DNA of 64,000 nucleotides from a bacterium (GTDB taxonomy: Bacteria > Actinomycetota > Acidimicrobiia > Acidimicrobiales > Bin134): the NCBI GenBank assembly GCA_026705465.1, contig JAPPAP010000013.1, positions 1-64,000 on the forward strand, in the 5' to 3' direction. A program made the position numbers and the translations under genes. This document shows, piece by piece, positions 53,923 to 62,621 of the stretch (position 1 is its first letter; each line of letters opens with the position of its first letter). The notes below the pieces were generated by a model. The model worked only from the letters and a program-made list of their open reading frames with translations. It was not told where the DNA came from and did no database searches.

Positions 53923-54984
53923 GTGAACCCGAAAACAGGGAGGCTCACGGCCTACAGCCACGGCGCCGGTTGAGCCGGCAAGCTCGGACCAGCCGAGTTG
54001 GCGCAGGTCATGCGCTCCCTGCCAGCTCAAACCCACGAAGACCTGATCGTGGGCACGGAAACCGGAGATGACGCCGCAGTGTGGCGTCTCGGGGAAGGCC
54101 GCGCCCTGATCTCGACCGCTGATTTCTTCGCACCAGTAGTCGACAACCCCCACACGTGGGGGCGCATCGCGGCCACTAACGCAGCCTCCGATGTTTATGC
54201 CATGGGCGGCACGCCCCGATTCGGGCTGAACCTGGTGGCCTGGCCCCACGGAACTCTTCCCCTGGACATTCTCACCGAGGTGTTGGCGGGCGGGGCCGCA
54301 GCCGCTGCGGACGGAGGTTGGGCGGTGGTGGGCGGCCACACAGTCGATGGGCCCGAGCCAATGTACGGCCAAGCCGTCACCGGTGATGCCGATGAGGAGA
54401 GCCTGCTGACCAACGCCGGGGCCCAGCCAGGGCAATCCCTGGTGCTGACCAAGCCGCTGGGCACTGGGCTGTTGGCCACTGCAGTCAAGCGCTCCGAACC
54501 GGATGCCGTCGCACCCGGCGGATGGCTGGCCGAGACCTACGACGCTGGCATCGCCGAAATGACCCGGCTGAACGACAAGGCTGCCTTGGCAGCCCTCGAG
54601 GCCGAAGCCACTGCGGCCACCGATGTCACCGGCTTTGGCCTACTCGGCCACCTCCTGAAGATGGTGGCGGCCAGCGGTACCGGCGCAGTGATATGGGCCG
54701 AAGCGGTGCCGGTGCTTCCCAACGCCTGGGAGTTGCTGGATCAGGGGTTCGCTCCCGGCGGCACGGCTCGCAATCTGGAGCATGTACGGCCGCAAGTGAA
54801 AGGGAGCAACGACCACCGGATGTTGACGATGCTGGCCGACGCCCAGACCTCCGGCGGCCTGTTGTTCTGCTGCTCCCCGGCTGCGGCCATCGACGCAACT
54901 GCCAATCTCACTGCCGCTGGCCATACCGCAGCAGTGATCGGCGAGCTCACCGCTACCGATCCTGGAGCTGTGGTGGTGGCCTAG
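53923..54984 (+). CDS. selD: Selenide, water dikinase SelD with in-frame UGA (selenocysteine 17)
   Basis: Makes selenophosphate from selenide and ATP, the selenium donor for selenocysteine and selenouridine. From GTG 53923 the protein starts VNPKTGRLTAYSHGAGUAGK, where U is the TGA at 53971-53973, exactly the position of catalytic Cys17 in E. coli SelD (HGAGCGCK), with Lys20 conserved. Downstream the family pattern is unbroken: STADFFAPVVDNPHTWGRIA, ATNAASDVYAMGGTPRFG, VGGHTVDGPEPMYGQAVTG, ATDVTGFGLLGHLLKM and DAQTSGGLLFCC. Total 353 residues including Sec, the normal length. Starting after the TGA (53998) would remove the catalytic loop. The second E. coli cysteine (Cys19) is glycine. Confidence 0.9.
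53974..54002 (+). promoter_or_regulatory. selD: SECIS-like hairpin after the selD UGA
   Basis: Immediately after the TGA, CTCGG (53983-53987) pairs with CCGAG (53993-53997) around loop ACCAG, extended by G-U and A-U pairs, and after a 4-nt bulge GCC (53974-53976) pairs with GGC (54000-54002). The loop is 15-19 nt downstream of the UGA, the distance expected for a bacterial SelB-binding SECIS element. Confidence 0.55.
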
Positions 54985-54994
54985 GGACCGCTGA

Positions 54995-55657
54995 CTAGTC
55001 GGCAGGTTCGGTACGGGGAGGCAGACCGTCCAGGTGGGCGGCGTCGTTGTACCGCACCAGCCGCCACACTCCGGGATCGTCGGTGGTCACGAACTCGGTA
55101 ATGGATGTATTGAGGGTCCAGAGGACGAACTGGGTATTCATTCCCAGGCCCATAAACAGTCGCATTGCAATATCGATGACCCCGCCATGGCAAACCACCA
55201 TCATGGTGGTACCGGGATTGCCCTCGACCAGCTCGTATAGCGCCTGACCAGTGCGGTAGGAGAAAGCAGCCAAGCTCTCCCCTCCCGGTGCCAGCGGCAT
55301 GTGGGGGTGGAAGTCGCCGGTCCACTCGAACAGGTTGCCGAACTCCTGGTAACCCACGCCATCGGCCTCGCCGGGGCGGCGCTCTACCAGATCGGGATGG
55401 GTGTGGATCTTCAGCCCGCCCAGCGAAGGGGACAGCAGTTCGGCCGTCTCTATAGCCCGAGGCAGGGTGCTGGACCACAGCGCGTCCACTTTGGGCTCAT
55501 AGCCCTGCATCCAGCGCTTTCCGAGCGCCTCCGATTGGTGGCGGCCCAGCGGCGACAGCCCTGTACAGAAGAGATCGCCGCCGATGATCTGTTTGACCGT
55601 CACCTCCGATTCGCCGTGGCGGATCAACAGCAAGCGGGTTCGTTCACCGGAGCTCAT
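54995..55657 (-). CDS. Histidine phosphatase (phosphoglycerate mutase-like) family protein
   Basis: 220 residues. The phosphohistidine motif is LLLIRHGESEVTVKQIIGGD, with the second arginine in WSSTLPRAIETAELL, the glutamate region LVERRPGEADGVGYQEF and the second histidine in VVCHGGVIDIAMRLF. Family members are phosphatases or mutases on small phosphometabolites. The ATG at 55657 (MSSGERTRLLLIRHG) gives the standard N-terminus; an earlier in-frame ATG adds 24 arginine-rich residues. Convergent with selD, 10 bp apart. Confidence 0.85.
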   Translation of the reverse strand: MSSGERTRLLLIRHGESEVTVKQIIGGDLFCTGLSPLGRHQSEALGKRWMQGYEPKVDALWSSTLPRAIETAELLSPSLGGLKIHTHPDLVERRPGEADGVGYQEFGNLFEWTGDFHPHMPLAPGGESLAAFSYRTGQALYELVEGNPGTTMMVVCHGGVIDIAMRLFMGLGMNTQFVLWTLNTSITEFVTTDDPGVWRLVRYNDAAHLDGLPPRTEPAD

Positions 55658-55761
55658 CGCGGCCCCATCTTGCCACGCCGAGCGTCGGCGTCGGGCTTCG
55701 TCGCAAGCAACTTCGTCAACCTGTGGCAATGCAGCCCTGGCATGGGGCAGAATCTCTAACG

Positions 55762-56388
55762 ATGATGTGGGGGACGTTGGTACTCATCGTGGCTTTTGCA
55801 GCCGGTGCAGTCCCGTTCTCCTACATGATTGCCCAGTCGCTGGCCAGAACCGACTTGCGCCAAGTGGGAACCGGAACGGTCTCGGGAACCAGCCTGTACC
55901 GGGTGACCGGATTCATACCGTTGGTGGTAGGAGGCCTGTGCGATGTGGGAAAGGGCGCTCTCGGACCGTTCTTGGCCGGCGATCGCTGGCTGCTGATGGC
56001 GTTCGCGGGCGCGGTGTCAGTGATCGGCCACAACTGGTCGATGTTCCTGAACGGCGCCGGAGGCCGGGGTCTGTCACCGGCACTGGGGGCATTTGCAGTG
56101 ATCGCCTGGCCCGCGGCGCTGTTCCTGTTGGGCGGACTGGCTCTCGGACGTATCTTGCGGCACACCGGGTTGGTGGTGTTCATCACCATGCCGGCGCTGC
56201 CTCCGTTCCTTCTGCTGGTGGCTGATGGCAAAGCCGCCATTGCCAGCACCGTGATCGTCGTCCCCATTTTGATCAAGCGCGTCTTGGGCAACCAACCGCT
56301 GCCTGCTCCCCATCGCTGGAGAGCCGCCGCCCACCGACTGGTATTCGACAACGACAGCTGGGTCTCAGCCACCCCGTCTAACCCTTGA
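55762..56388 (+). CDS. PlsY-like membrane protein with altered acyltransferase motifs
   Basis: 208 residues with about five helices, laid out like PlsY, which acylates glycerol 3-phosphate from acyl-phosphate. GAVPFSYMIAQSLARTDLRQ and CDVGKGALGPFLAG match the family. However the GSGNxGATN motif appears as GTGTVSGTS, and the GGKGVAT motif as GGRGLSPALG. The fold is probably conserved while activity or substrate is changed. ATG at 55762 (a second ATG follows directly). Confidence 0.62.
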   Translation: MMWGTLVLIVAFAAGAVPFSYMIAQSLARTDLRQVGTGTVSGTSLYRVTGFIPLVVGGLCDVGKGALGPFLAGDRWLLMAFAGAVSVIGHNWSMFLNGAGGRGLSPALGAFAVIAWPAALFLLGGLALGRILRHTGLVVFITMPALPPFLLLVADGKAAIASTVIVVPILIKRVLGNQPLPAPHRWRAAAHRLVFDNDSWVSATPSNP

Positions 56389-56491
56389 TACTTCGCATCC
56401 CAGTCGATCCAAGAAAACCTGCTCCATCCCCACTACGCCGGGAATCGCCCTTGATTCTCGTAGCTTCAGCCGACAATCCCAGTCGAGAACA

Positions 56492-57751
56492 TTGAGCCTT
56501 CGCACCAAGGTCGACTTCCGTCGACTCCTCGTCGGACAAGGGGCGTCTGCACTGGGCGACTGGATGGGCACCTTTGCCCTCATGGCACTGGTGGACCACC
56601 TGAGCGACTCGGCTACCGCGGTGGGTGGCATCCTCGCCTTCCGGCTCATCCCCGCGGCATTGGGAGGAACCCTGGCCGCCAAACTGGTGAGCCGATGGGA
56701 CCGCCGGCGAACCATGATCACCATGGATCTGCTGCGCGCCGGGATGATCGCGGTGGTCCCCTTCGTGCAAGAGCTGTGGTGGGTGTATCTGTGGGCGTTG
56801 GCAATGGAGGCCCCCAGCGTGGTGTTTCTGGCCTCTCGCGACTCGGCCATCCCTGATCTCGTGGACGAATCCGACCTGCCGCTAGCCAATGCCGCCATGA
56901 TGGGCTCGTCATACGGCAATATCCCGATTGGCGCGGGCCTATTGATCGCGTTCGAGGCTCTGCCACTCGACGATGGCTGGCTGGGTTCGCACCCCTACGC
57001 CTTGGTCTTTTGGGTTGACGCACTCACGTTCTTCGTTTCCGCCTACTTCATCGCCCGAGCCCTCGGTCTGAAGGGCCGGGGAGCGCCGGCTGGGGAGGTC
57101 TCCGACAGTCCCGCCTTGCCGGACGGCGATATTTCCGTATCCCCCAGCCGGTTACGCGATGCCTGGTCGGTCCCGCTGGTGCGCAGGGTCTTGCCCGCCA
57201 CTGCGGCTGCAGCGGTGGGTCTGGGGGCGCTGTTCTCGCTGGGCATCAAGCTGGTGCAGGAGGAGCTGAAGGCTTCTGATCTCGAGTACTGGGTGCTTAT
57301 CGTTTTGTTTGGCGCTGGTGCGGGCATCGGAATGGCGCTCACCCACAAGTCCCCGCATGTAGACCTGCTGGTTCTCACCCGACGGGGCGCGTTGGCTATG
57401 GGCGCGCTGGTAGCGCTAATGAGCCAGAGCCCAACGGTATGGCTGACCTTCCTCGGCGCCGTCGGGTTCGGGGCCGGGGCCACCGTTGCTCTCACGTCGG
57501 GGATGAGCGCGCTTCAAGCCCGGATTCCCCTGGAAGAGGAGCGGGTTTTGGCCTTTTCGGCCTTCCACATGGTGATCCGCATCGGATTGGGCGCTGCCGC
57601 ATTGGGGGCGGGTGCAATCGGTGACGGGCTTAATGGGGCCGGGCTCCCCGGTACCCGGTCGGTGCTATTTGCGTCGGGTTTGATTGTGCTGGCCTCGGCC
57701 GCCACCGTCCGCCCGATTCTCGACGTCGACGTCAAGAGGGCCCGCGAGTGA
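56492..57751 (+). CDS. Major facilitator superfamily transporter
   Basis: 419 residues with 10-12 helices. FRRLLVGQGASALGDWMGTF (about 10-29) at the start and SRWDRRRTMITMDLLRAGMI in the loop 2-3 region are typical of MFS drug-efflux-like permeases of the MFS_3 group. Substrate unknown. TTG start at 56492, which is the first start before the first helix. Its stop overlaps the DegV gene start by 4 bp. Confidence 0.85.
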   Translation: MSLRTKVDFRRLLVGQGASALGDWMGTFALMALVDHLSDSATAVGGILAFRLIPAALGGTLAAKLVSRWDRRRTMITMDLLRAGMIAVVPFVQELWWVYLWALAMEAPSVVFLASRDSAIPDLVDESDLPLANAAMMGSSYGNIPIGAGLLIAFEALPLDDGWLGSHPYALVFWVDALTFFVSAYFIARALGLKGRGAPAGEVSDSPALPDGDISVSPSRLRDAWSVPLVRRVLPATAAAAVGLGALFSLGIKLVQEELKASDLEYWVLIVLFGAGAGIGMALTHKSPHVDLLVLTRRGALAMGALVALMSQSPTVWLTFLGAVGFGAGATVALTSGMSALQARIPLEEERVLAFSAFHMVIRIGLGAAALGAGAIGDGLNGAGLPGTRSVLFASGLIVLASAATVRPILDVDVKRARE

Positions 57752-58569
57752 CGGTAGGCATCGTTACCGACAGCACCGCGGCGCTGCCTGAGGAGGTGCG
57801 AACCGCCTGGGATATCGCGGTGGTCCCGCTCATGATCACTGTGGACGGCCGAACGGTGGCTGACGGGGAACTTGACACTGCGGAGATCCTTGCCGCCAAG
57901 ACCCATTCGTCTTCGGGCCCGTCGCCGGGGGCCTTTGTTCAAGCAATCGCTGATCAAGACCAGGGTGACGGTGTCGTGATCGTGACGGTGACATCAACTC
58001 TGAGCATCACCAACCAGTCGGCGGTTTTGGCCGCCAAGGGCGCGGCATGTCCGGTCGCGGTGGTGGACAGCCGCACCGCGGCTGGGGGCCAAGGACTGGT
58101 GACGGTGGCCGCGGCCCGTGCCGCCCAAGCCGGCGCGACGCTGGACGAGGTAGTAGCGAAGGCTGAGCAGGTAGCCGGACAGGTCAAGCTGGTGGGAGCT
58201 TTGGCCAACCTCGACCAGCTGATCCGCAGCGGTCGCGTACCGGGTCTGGCCGGCCGGGCCGGGAATCTGATCGGGCTGCGCCCCATGTTCGATATCCACG
58301 ATGCAGTGATACGCAGGCTTCGTCCCGCGCTCAGCGACGAGGCCGCTCACCAGCGCCTCTTGAGCCTCTGGCGGCGAACCCGACCAGCAGACGATGCCTC
58401 GCTTCACTTGGTTTGCCTCCATGCCGAGGTTCCCGATCGGGCTGCCGACCTTCTCGAAGCGGTCACCGCTGAAGTGCAGCCCGCCGACGCCTTCATCAGC
58501 CAATTCGGCCAGGCGATGATGATCAACTCCGGGACTGGGGTCCGCGGCTTGGCCTGGTACTGGGACTAG
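57748..58569 (+). CDS. DegV family fatty-acid-binding protein
   Basis: 273 residues. GIVTDSTAALPEEVRTAWDI is the DegV N-terminus, and PSPGAFVQAIAD plus SRTAAGGQGLVTVAA line the lipid-binding groove. DegV/FakB proteins bind a fatty acid, in Firmicutes for phosphorylation by FakA; no FakA is visible here. The GTG start overlaps the MFS stop. Role in actinobacteria unclear. Confidence 0.88.
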   Translation: MTVGIVTDSTAALPEEVRTAWDIAVVPLMITVDGRTVADGELDTAEILAAKTHSSSGPSPGAFVQAIADQDQGDGVVIVTVTSTLSITNQSAVLAAKGAACPVAVVDSRTAAGGQGLVTVAAARAAQAGATLDEVVAKAEQVAGQVKLVGALANLDQLIRSGRVPGLAGRAGNLIGLRPMFDIHDAVIRRLRPALSDEAAHQRLLSLWRRTRPADDASLHLVCLHAEVPDRAADLLEAVTAEVQPADAFISQFGQAMMINSGTGVRGLAWYWD

Positions 58570-58985
58570 AGAGTCTCAGGAGCGGGGGCCCAACCGCCCA
58601 AGTCGGGCATCATCTGGCGGGACACGTAGCGCCACCGCCCGTTTTCTTTGCGTAGCTGGTCGCGGTATACCCCGGTGATGGCCAGCTCTCGAGGCTGGCC
58701 GGGAGGAGCGGTGTAATACACCTCCAAGTACACCGCAGCCACCGCTTCGTCGCCGTCCCCATCGATGGACAGGTTGCTGATCACATGGCGGGTGGCCGGG
58801 TTGATCGACGCCGCGAACGCGGCCAGATCCTTGTGGCCCTTCACTCCCTCGGGCATGCCGAATTCCAGCGTGCCGTCGGGCACGAACAACTGGGCCCACG
58901 CCTCGGCCGAGCCGCTGTCGATCAAGTGGTTGTAGTCGGCGGCCAGCTTCTGGATGGCCAGGATGTCTTCAACGGGAAGTGCCAT
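58566..58985 (-). CDS. SnoaL-like / NTF2-fold protein
   Basis: 139 residues. ILAIQKLAADYNHLIDSGSA (about 8-27) and AFAASINPATRHVISNLSID are typical of the SnoaL_4 group. A third member of this fold in the window. ATG start; converges with DegV (4-bp overlap) and lies 47 bp downstream of map on the same strand. Function not predictable. Confidence 0.76.
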   Translation of the reverse strand: MALPVEDILAIQKLAADYNHLIDSGSAEAWAQLFVPDGTLEFGMPEGVKGHKDLAAFAASINPATRHVISNLSIDGDGDEAVAAVYLEVYYTAPPGQPRELAITGVYRDQLRKENGRWRYVSRQMMPDLGGWAPAPETL

Positions 58986-59032
58986 GGCCCCATCTTGGCA
59001 AGAACATTCGCGTCCTGCGAATGACGACGATT

Positions 59033-59974
59033 TCAGCTCTTGGCGTACACCTCAGCCGCACCCTCTCCTGAGGGAGTGCGGGTGAGGATCTCGGCGGCGG
59101 CGTCGAGGCACAGCAGAGTGTGCTCGAACTGGGCGCTACGGCGCTGGTCGGCGGTCACCGCCGTCCACTGGTCGTCCCACAAATACAGATTGGGGGAACC
59201 CAGGGTGAGCATGGGCTCGATGGTGAAGCTCATGCCGGTTTCCAGCGGCGTGGAGTGATTCCGGTCGTAGTAATGGGGGATCTGCAGGCCGGCGTGGAAT
59301 TCGGTGCCCACCCCGTGGCCGATGAACTCCCGCACCACCCCTAGCCGGTGAAGCCGGGCATGGGACTCGATCGCTTTCCCGATGGCGCTGACCGGCGCAC
59401 CAGCTCGGACTGCGCCGATGCCCTGGTACATAGCGGTCCGGGTCTCTCGCACCAGCAGCCGGGAGTAGTCGTCCACTTCGCCTACCTCGAAGGTGACCGA
59501 CGTGTCTCCGTGAACCCCGTCGAGAAACACGGTGACATCGATGTTGACGATGTCGCCGTCGGCCAGCGCCCGGCTGTCGGGGATGCCGTGGCAGATGACC
59601 TCATTGATCGAGGTACACACCGACTTGGGATAGCCCCGGTAGTTGAGCGGGCTGGGATAGGCCCCCCGGCGCACGATCTCCTCGTGGACTTGGGCGTCGA
59701 TGCTGTCGGTGGTCACCCCGGGAACCACCAATTTTCCGGCGAACAGCAGCACTTCCGCGGCCATCTGCCCCGCTCGGCGCATGGCCTCGATCTCGGAGGA
59801 ATTGCGTACCGCAGAAGATCTCGGGTGACCGGGCTCCCCCGACCGGGCATAAGGGGGACGCTCGATGTGACTGGGCACCCGGCGGCGGGGACCGATGAGC
59901 CCCGGTCTCACTGGCGGGTCTGAAACCGGCACCCGCTCCAAAGTCGCCACTCGCGACCGCTTGCGCTTGGCCAT
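59033..59974 (-). CDS. map: Methionine aminopeptidase type I with N-terminal extension
   Basis: 313 residues. Removes the initiator methionine from new proteins. The metal ligands are visible in DGDIVNIDVTVFLDGVHGDT (two Asp), FIGHGVGTEFH (His), FTIEPMLTLG (Glu) and FEHTLLC (Glu). The catalytic core begins near residue 58 (VRNSSEIEAMRRAGQMAAEV). The preceding basic, proline-rich extension resembles the linker of actinobacterial MetAP1c enzymes that binds near the ribosome. ATG start. Confidence 0.94.
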   Translation of the reverse strand: MAKRKRSRVATLERVPVSDPPVRPGLIGPRRRVPSHIERPPYARSGEPGHPRSSAVRNSSEIEAMRRAGQMAAEVLLFAGKLVVPGVTTDSIDAQVHEEIVRRGAYPSPLNYRGYPKSVCTSINEVICHGIPDSRALADGDIVNIDVTVFLDGVHGDTSVTFEVGEVDDYSRLLVRETRTAMYQGIGAVRAGAPVSAIGKAIESHARLHRLGVVREFIGHGVGTEFHAGLQIPHYYDRNHSTPLETGMSFTIEPMLTLGSPNLYLWDDQWTAVTADQRRSAQFEHTLLCLDAAAEILTRTPSGEGAAEVYAKS

Positions 59975-60011
59975 CGCCGACTAACTCTACCGTTCAGGGC
60001 CGCAGTCGGTC

Positions 60012-60470
60012 TCAGCGCATGTAGCGGGTGAGGCTCTCCACCACGCAGGCCGGTTTGGGGCTGTCCTCCACTTCCACGGTGATGGTGATCACGGCTTGGA
60101 CACCGCCGGTGATCTCCTCCACCGAGCTGAGTTCAGCGCCCACCCTGATGCGCGACCCCACCGGGACAGGGGCGGGGAACCGAATCTTGTTGACCCCGTA
60201 GTTGATGCCCATGGAGATCTGCTCCACGGTGATCAGGCCGGGCAGGAACATGTTGGTCAGCGACAGGGTGAGATAGCCGTGGGCAATGGTGGCCCCATAG
60301 GGGCTCTCGGCGGCGGCCCGCTCGGGGTCGATATGGATCCATTGGTGGTCGCCGGTGGCGTCGGCGAACTGGTTCACCCGCTCCTGGGTGATCTCCATCC
60401 AGTCGCTCCACCCCAAGTGCTGGCCAACAGCGGCAGGCAGATCATCGACAGTGGCAAAAACGGTTCCCAT
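60012..60470 (-). CDS. MaoC family (R)-specific enoyl-CoA hydratase-like protein
   Basis: 152 residues, single hot-dog domain. The hydratase motif is QFADATGDHQWIHIDPERAA (about 37-56) with Asp and His, then PYGATIAHGYLTLSLTNMFL. Members hydrate 2-enoyl-CoA or act as dehydratases. The neighbouring crotonase ends 10 bp upstream on the same strand, so the two are probably cotranscribed with map downstream. ATG start. Confidence 0.87.
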   Translation of the reverse strand: MGTVFATVDDLPAAVGQHLGWSDWMEITQERVNQFADATGDHQWIHIDPERAAAESPYGATIAHGYLTLSLTNMFLPGLITVEQISMGINYGVNKIRFPAPVPVGSRIRVGAELSSVEEITGGVQAVITITVEVEDSPKPACVVESLTRYMR

Positions 60471-60480
60471 AGACGGGAAG

Positions 60481-61254
60481 TTAGTGGCCCTGGCGGCCCG
60501 ACCACGATGGGGAGCGCTTGGTCAAGAAGGCGTCGATGCCCTCTTGGGCATCGACGGTTCCCGCATTGGCCGCCATCACCTCCCGAGTCAGGTCGTAGGC
60601 CTCGGGCTCGCCGCAGTCGAGTTGGCGGTAGAACGCCTGTTTGCCGATGGCGATTGTGTCGTCGCTGTACCGGGTGATCTGGGCCGCCAGTTCATTTGTG
60701 GCCTCCCGCAGCTGGTCGGGGGGCACTACTCGGTTCACCAGGCCCCACTCGGCCGCGGTGGCTGCGTCGATGGGCTCACCGGTGAGCAGCATCTCCATGG
60801 CCCGCTTGCGGCCCACGGCCCGGGAGATGGGCACCATGGGGGTTGAGCAGAACAGGCCAATACGCACGCCGGGCGTGGCGAAGGTGGCTTCGGTGGAGGC
60901 CACCGCCAGATCGCAGGCCGCCACCAGCTGGCAGCCTGCCGCAGTGGCCACTCCCGCCACCTCTGCGATCACCGGCTGGGGCACGGCATGGATGGCGTCC
61001 ATCAGCTCGGTGCACGCTTCAAACAGGTCGTCGTAGAATTGAGCGTCCCGGTCAACCATCTCAGACAGGTCGTGGCCGGCAGAAAATGCCGGCCCCTCCC
61101 CCGCCACCACGATCACCCCGATGTCGGTCTTGTCGCCCAACTCGTGCAGCGCTTCGGTAAGGCGTTGCATCAGCTCCAGGCTCAAGGCGTTGCGCCGCTG
61201 CGGGTTGGCCAAGGTGAGCCGGGCTAACGGCCCCTCAATCTCGATGCTGAACAC
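60481..61254 (-). CDS. Enoyl-CoA hydratase/isomerase (crotonase)
   Basis: 257 residues. CoA/oxyanion loops are AGEGPAFSAGHDLSEM (about 55-70) and GVATAAGCQLVAACDLAVAS, then FATPGVRIGLFCSTPMVPIS with the catalytic region. The 240-260 length is normal. The GTG at 61254 precedes FSIEIEGPLARLTLANP, the standard first strand; an ATG at 61290 would overlap nothing coding but lies at the divergent transporter. Probably part of beta-oxidation-like catabolism. Confidence 0.87.
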   Translation of the reverse strand: MFSIEIEGPLARLTLANPQRRNALSLELMQRLTEALHELGDKTDIGVIVVAGEGPAFSAGHDLSEMVDRDAQFYDDLFEACTELMDAIHAVPQPVIAEVAGVATAAGCQLVAACDLAVASTEATFATPGVRIGLFCSTPMVPISRAVGRKRAMEMLLTGEPIDAATAAEWGLVNRVVPPDQLREATNELAAQITRYSDDTIAIGKQAFYRQLDCGEPEAYDLTREVMAANAGTVDAQEGIDAFLTKRSPSWSGRQGH

Positions 61255-61295
61255 GTAACTGAGAATACCCGCCCGCGGTGTGCTACCCATTGGGC

Positions 61296-62198
61296 ATGGC
61301 CGCAGGAGGTGGGACCAAAGCCGTATTGGCTGCACTCTTCGCCAACTTGGCCATCGCCATCGCCAAATTCGTGGGCTTTGCTGTCACCCGATCGGCGTCC
61401 ATGCTGGCCGAAGGGGTCCACTCCTGCGCCGACACCGGCAACCAGGCCCTGCTGTTGTTGGGCGGCCGCCTGGCCAAGCGGGATCCCACCCCCCGACACC
61501 CGTTCGGCTACGGCCGAGAGCGCTATTTCTGGTCGTTCGTGGTGTCGATCATCCTGTTCACCCTGGGCGCGCTGTTCGCCATCAACGAGGGCATCGAGAA
61601 GCTGCGCCACCCCCACAAGCTGGAGTCGCTGTGGGTGGCCATCGGCATCCTGATCTTCGGCATCGTGGTCGAGTCACTGTCGTTCCGCACCGCCATCGTG
61701 GAGTCCAACAAGGTGCGGGGCAAGCTCTCGTGGGGCACGTTCATCCGCCGCTCCCGCACCCCGGAGCTGCCGGTGGTGCTGTTGGAAGACCTCGGGGCCA
61801 TGATCGGCTTGGTGTTCGCGTTGATCGCCGTGGTGCTCGCCGAAGTCACTGGCGAGCCCCGCTGGGACGGAGCGGGCACCCTGGTGATCGGCGTGCTGTT
61901 GGGGATCATCGCCATCGTGTTGGCCATCGAGATGAAGAGCCTGCTGATCGGCGAGAGCGCCACCGAAGAAGATCGGGCTCGTCTGCGGGCGGTGTTGGAT
62001 GATTCAGCCGAAATCGACCGGGTGGTCGACCTGCGCACCCAGCACCTCGGCCCTGAGGAGCTGCTGGTAGCTGCCGAAGTGGACTTCGCCGACCACTTAT
62101 CGAGCGACCAGATGCCCGCAGCCATCGCCGCGGTGGAGGCTCGTTTGCGCGCCGCCGTCCCCGCCGCCACCAACGTCTACTTGGAGCCTTCCCGCTAG
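61296..62198 (+). CDS. Cation diffusion facilitator family transporter
   Basis: 300 residues with six helices and a C-terminal cytoplasmic domain (about 225-300). The first metal-site helix is SMLAEGVHSCADTGNQALLL with His and Asp; the helix-5 site reads VVLLEDLGAMIGLVFAL, with Glu-Asp in place of the usual His-x-x-x-Asp, a pattern of the ZnT9-like branch. Exports or exchanges divalent cations such as Zn or Mn. ATG at 61296 preferred over an upstream frame opening at 61278. Confidence 0.88.
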   Translation: MAAGGGTKAVLAALFANLAIAIAKFVGFAVTRSASMLAEGVHSCADTGNQALLLLGGRLAKRDPTPRHPFGYGRERYFWSFVVSIILFTLGALFAINEGIEKLRHPHKLESLWVAIGILIFGIVVESLSFRTAIVESNKVRGKLSWGTFIRRSRTPELPVVLLEDLGAMIGLVFALIAVVLAEVTGEPRWDGAGTLVIGVLLGIIAIVLAIEMKSLLIGESATEEDRARLRAVLDDSAEIDRVVDLRTQHLGPEELLVAAEVDFADHLSSDQMPAAIAAVEARLRAAVPAATNVYLEPSR

Positions 62199-62621
62199 CT
62201 AGGCGACTGGCTCGAAGTAGGGCAGGGTGATCTCTTCGCTCAGCTCCACAAAGGTGGTCTTGACCCGCATGCCCACGTGGACGGCGTCGACGGGGCAGTT
62301 GATAAGGTTGGCCAGCAGCCAAAACCCCTCGTCAAGCGTCACGATCACGGCCACATAGGGCACAGTGAACGCCGGGGTTTGGGGGCGCCACACCGTGGTC
62401 CAGGAGTACACCTCGCCCTGCCCGGTGCTGACTTCCCAGTCGAGGTTGGTCGAAAAGCAGGCCGAGCAGGCCGGCGCCGGGTCCATGGTGATGGCCCCGC
62501 AATCCCGGCACCGCTGATAGCGCAGCTCGCCGACCTTGCAGCCATCCCAATAGGGCTGGGAGTACAGGGTGGGCACCGGCAGGGGAATTCCCGGCGACTG
62601 GGGTTGCAGCAACTCGGTCAT
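62199..62621 (-). CDS. DUF35 OB-fold zinc-ribbon acyl-CoA-associated protein
   Basis: 140 residues. The rubredoxin-like zinc ligands are in YQRCRDCGAITMDPAPACSA then CFSTNL, followed by an OB fold (GQGEVYSWTTVWRPQTPAF). Such proteins bind thiolase-type enzymes and help CoA substrate handling, as in the ChsH2 DUF35-Ltp2 pair. The ATG overlaps the stop of the thiolase gene upstream (ATGA), which strongly suggests a complex with it. Confidence 0.85.
   Translation of the reverse strand: MTELLQPQSPGIPLPVPTLYSQPYWDGCKVGELRYQRCRDCGAITMDPAPACSACFSTNLDWEVSTGQGEVYSWTTVWRPQTPAFTVPYVAVIVTLDEGFWLLANLINCPVDAVHVGMRVKTTFVELSEEITLPYFEPVA

Noticed and set aside
53998..54984. SelD starting at the GCG/TTG region after the TGA
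   Set aside because: Would remove the conserved N-terminal YSHGAG loop and the catalytic position, although these are clearly encoded upstream in the same frame.
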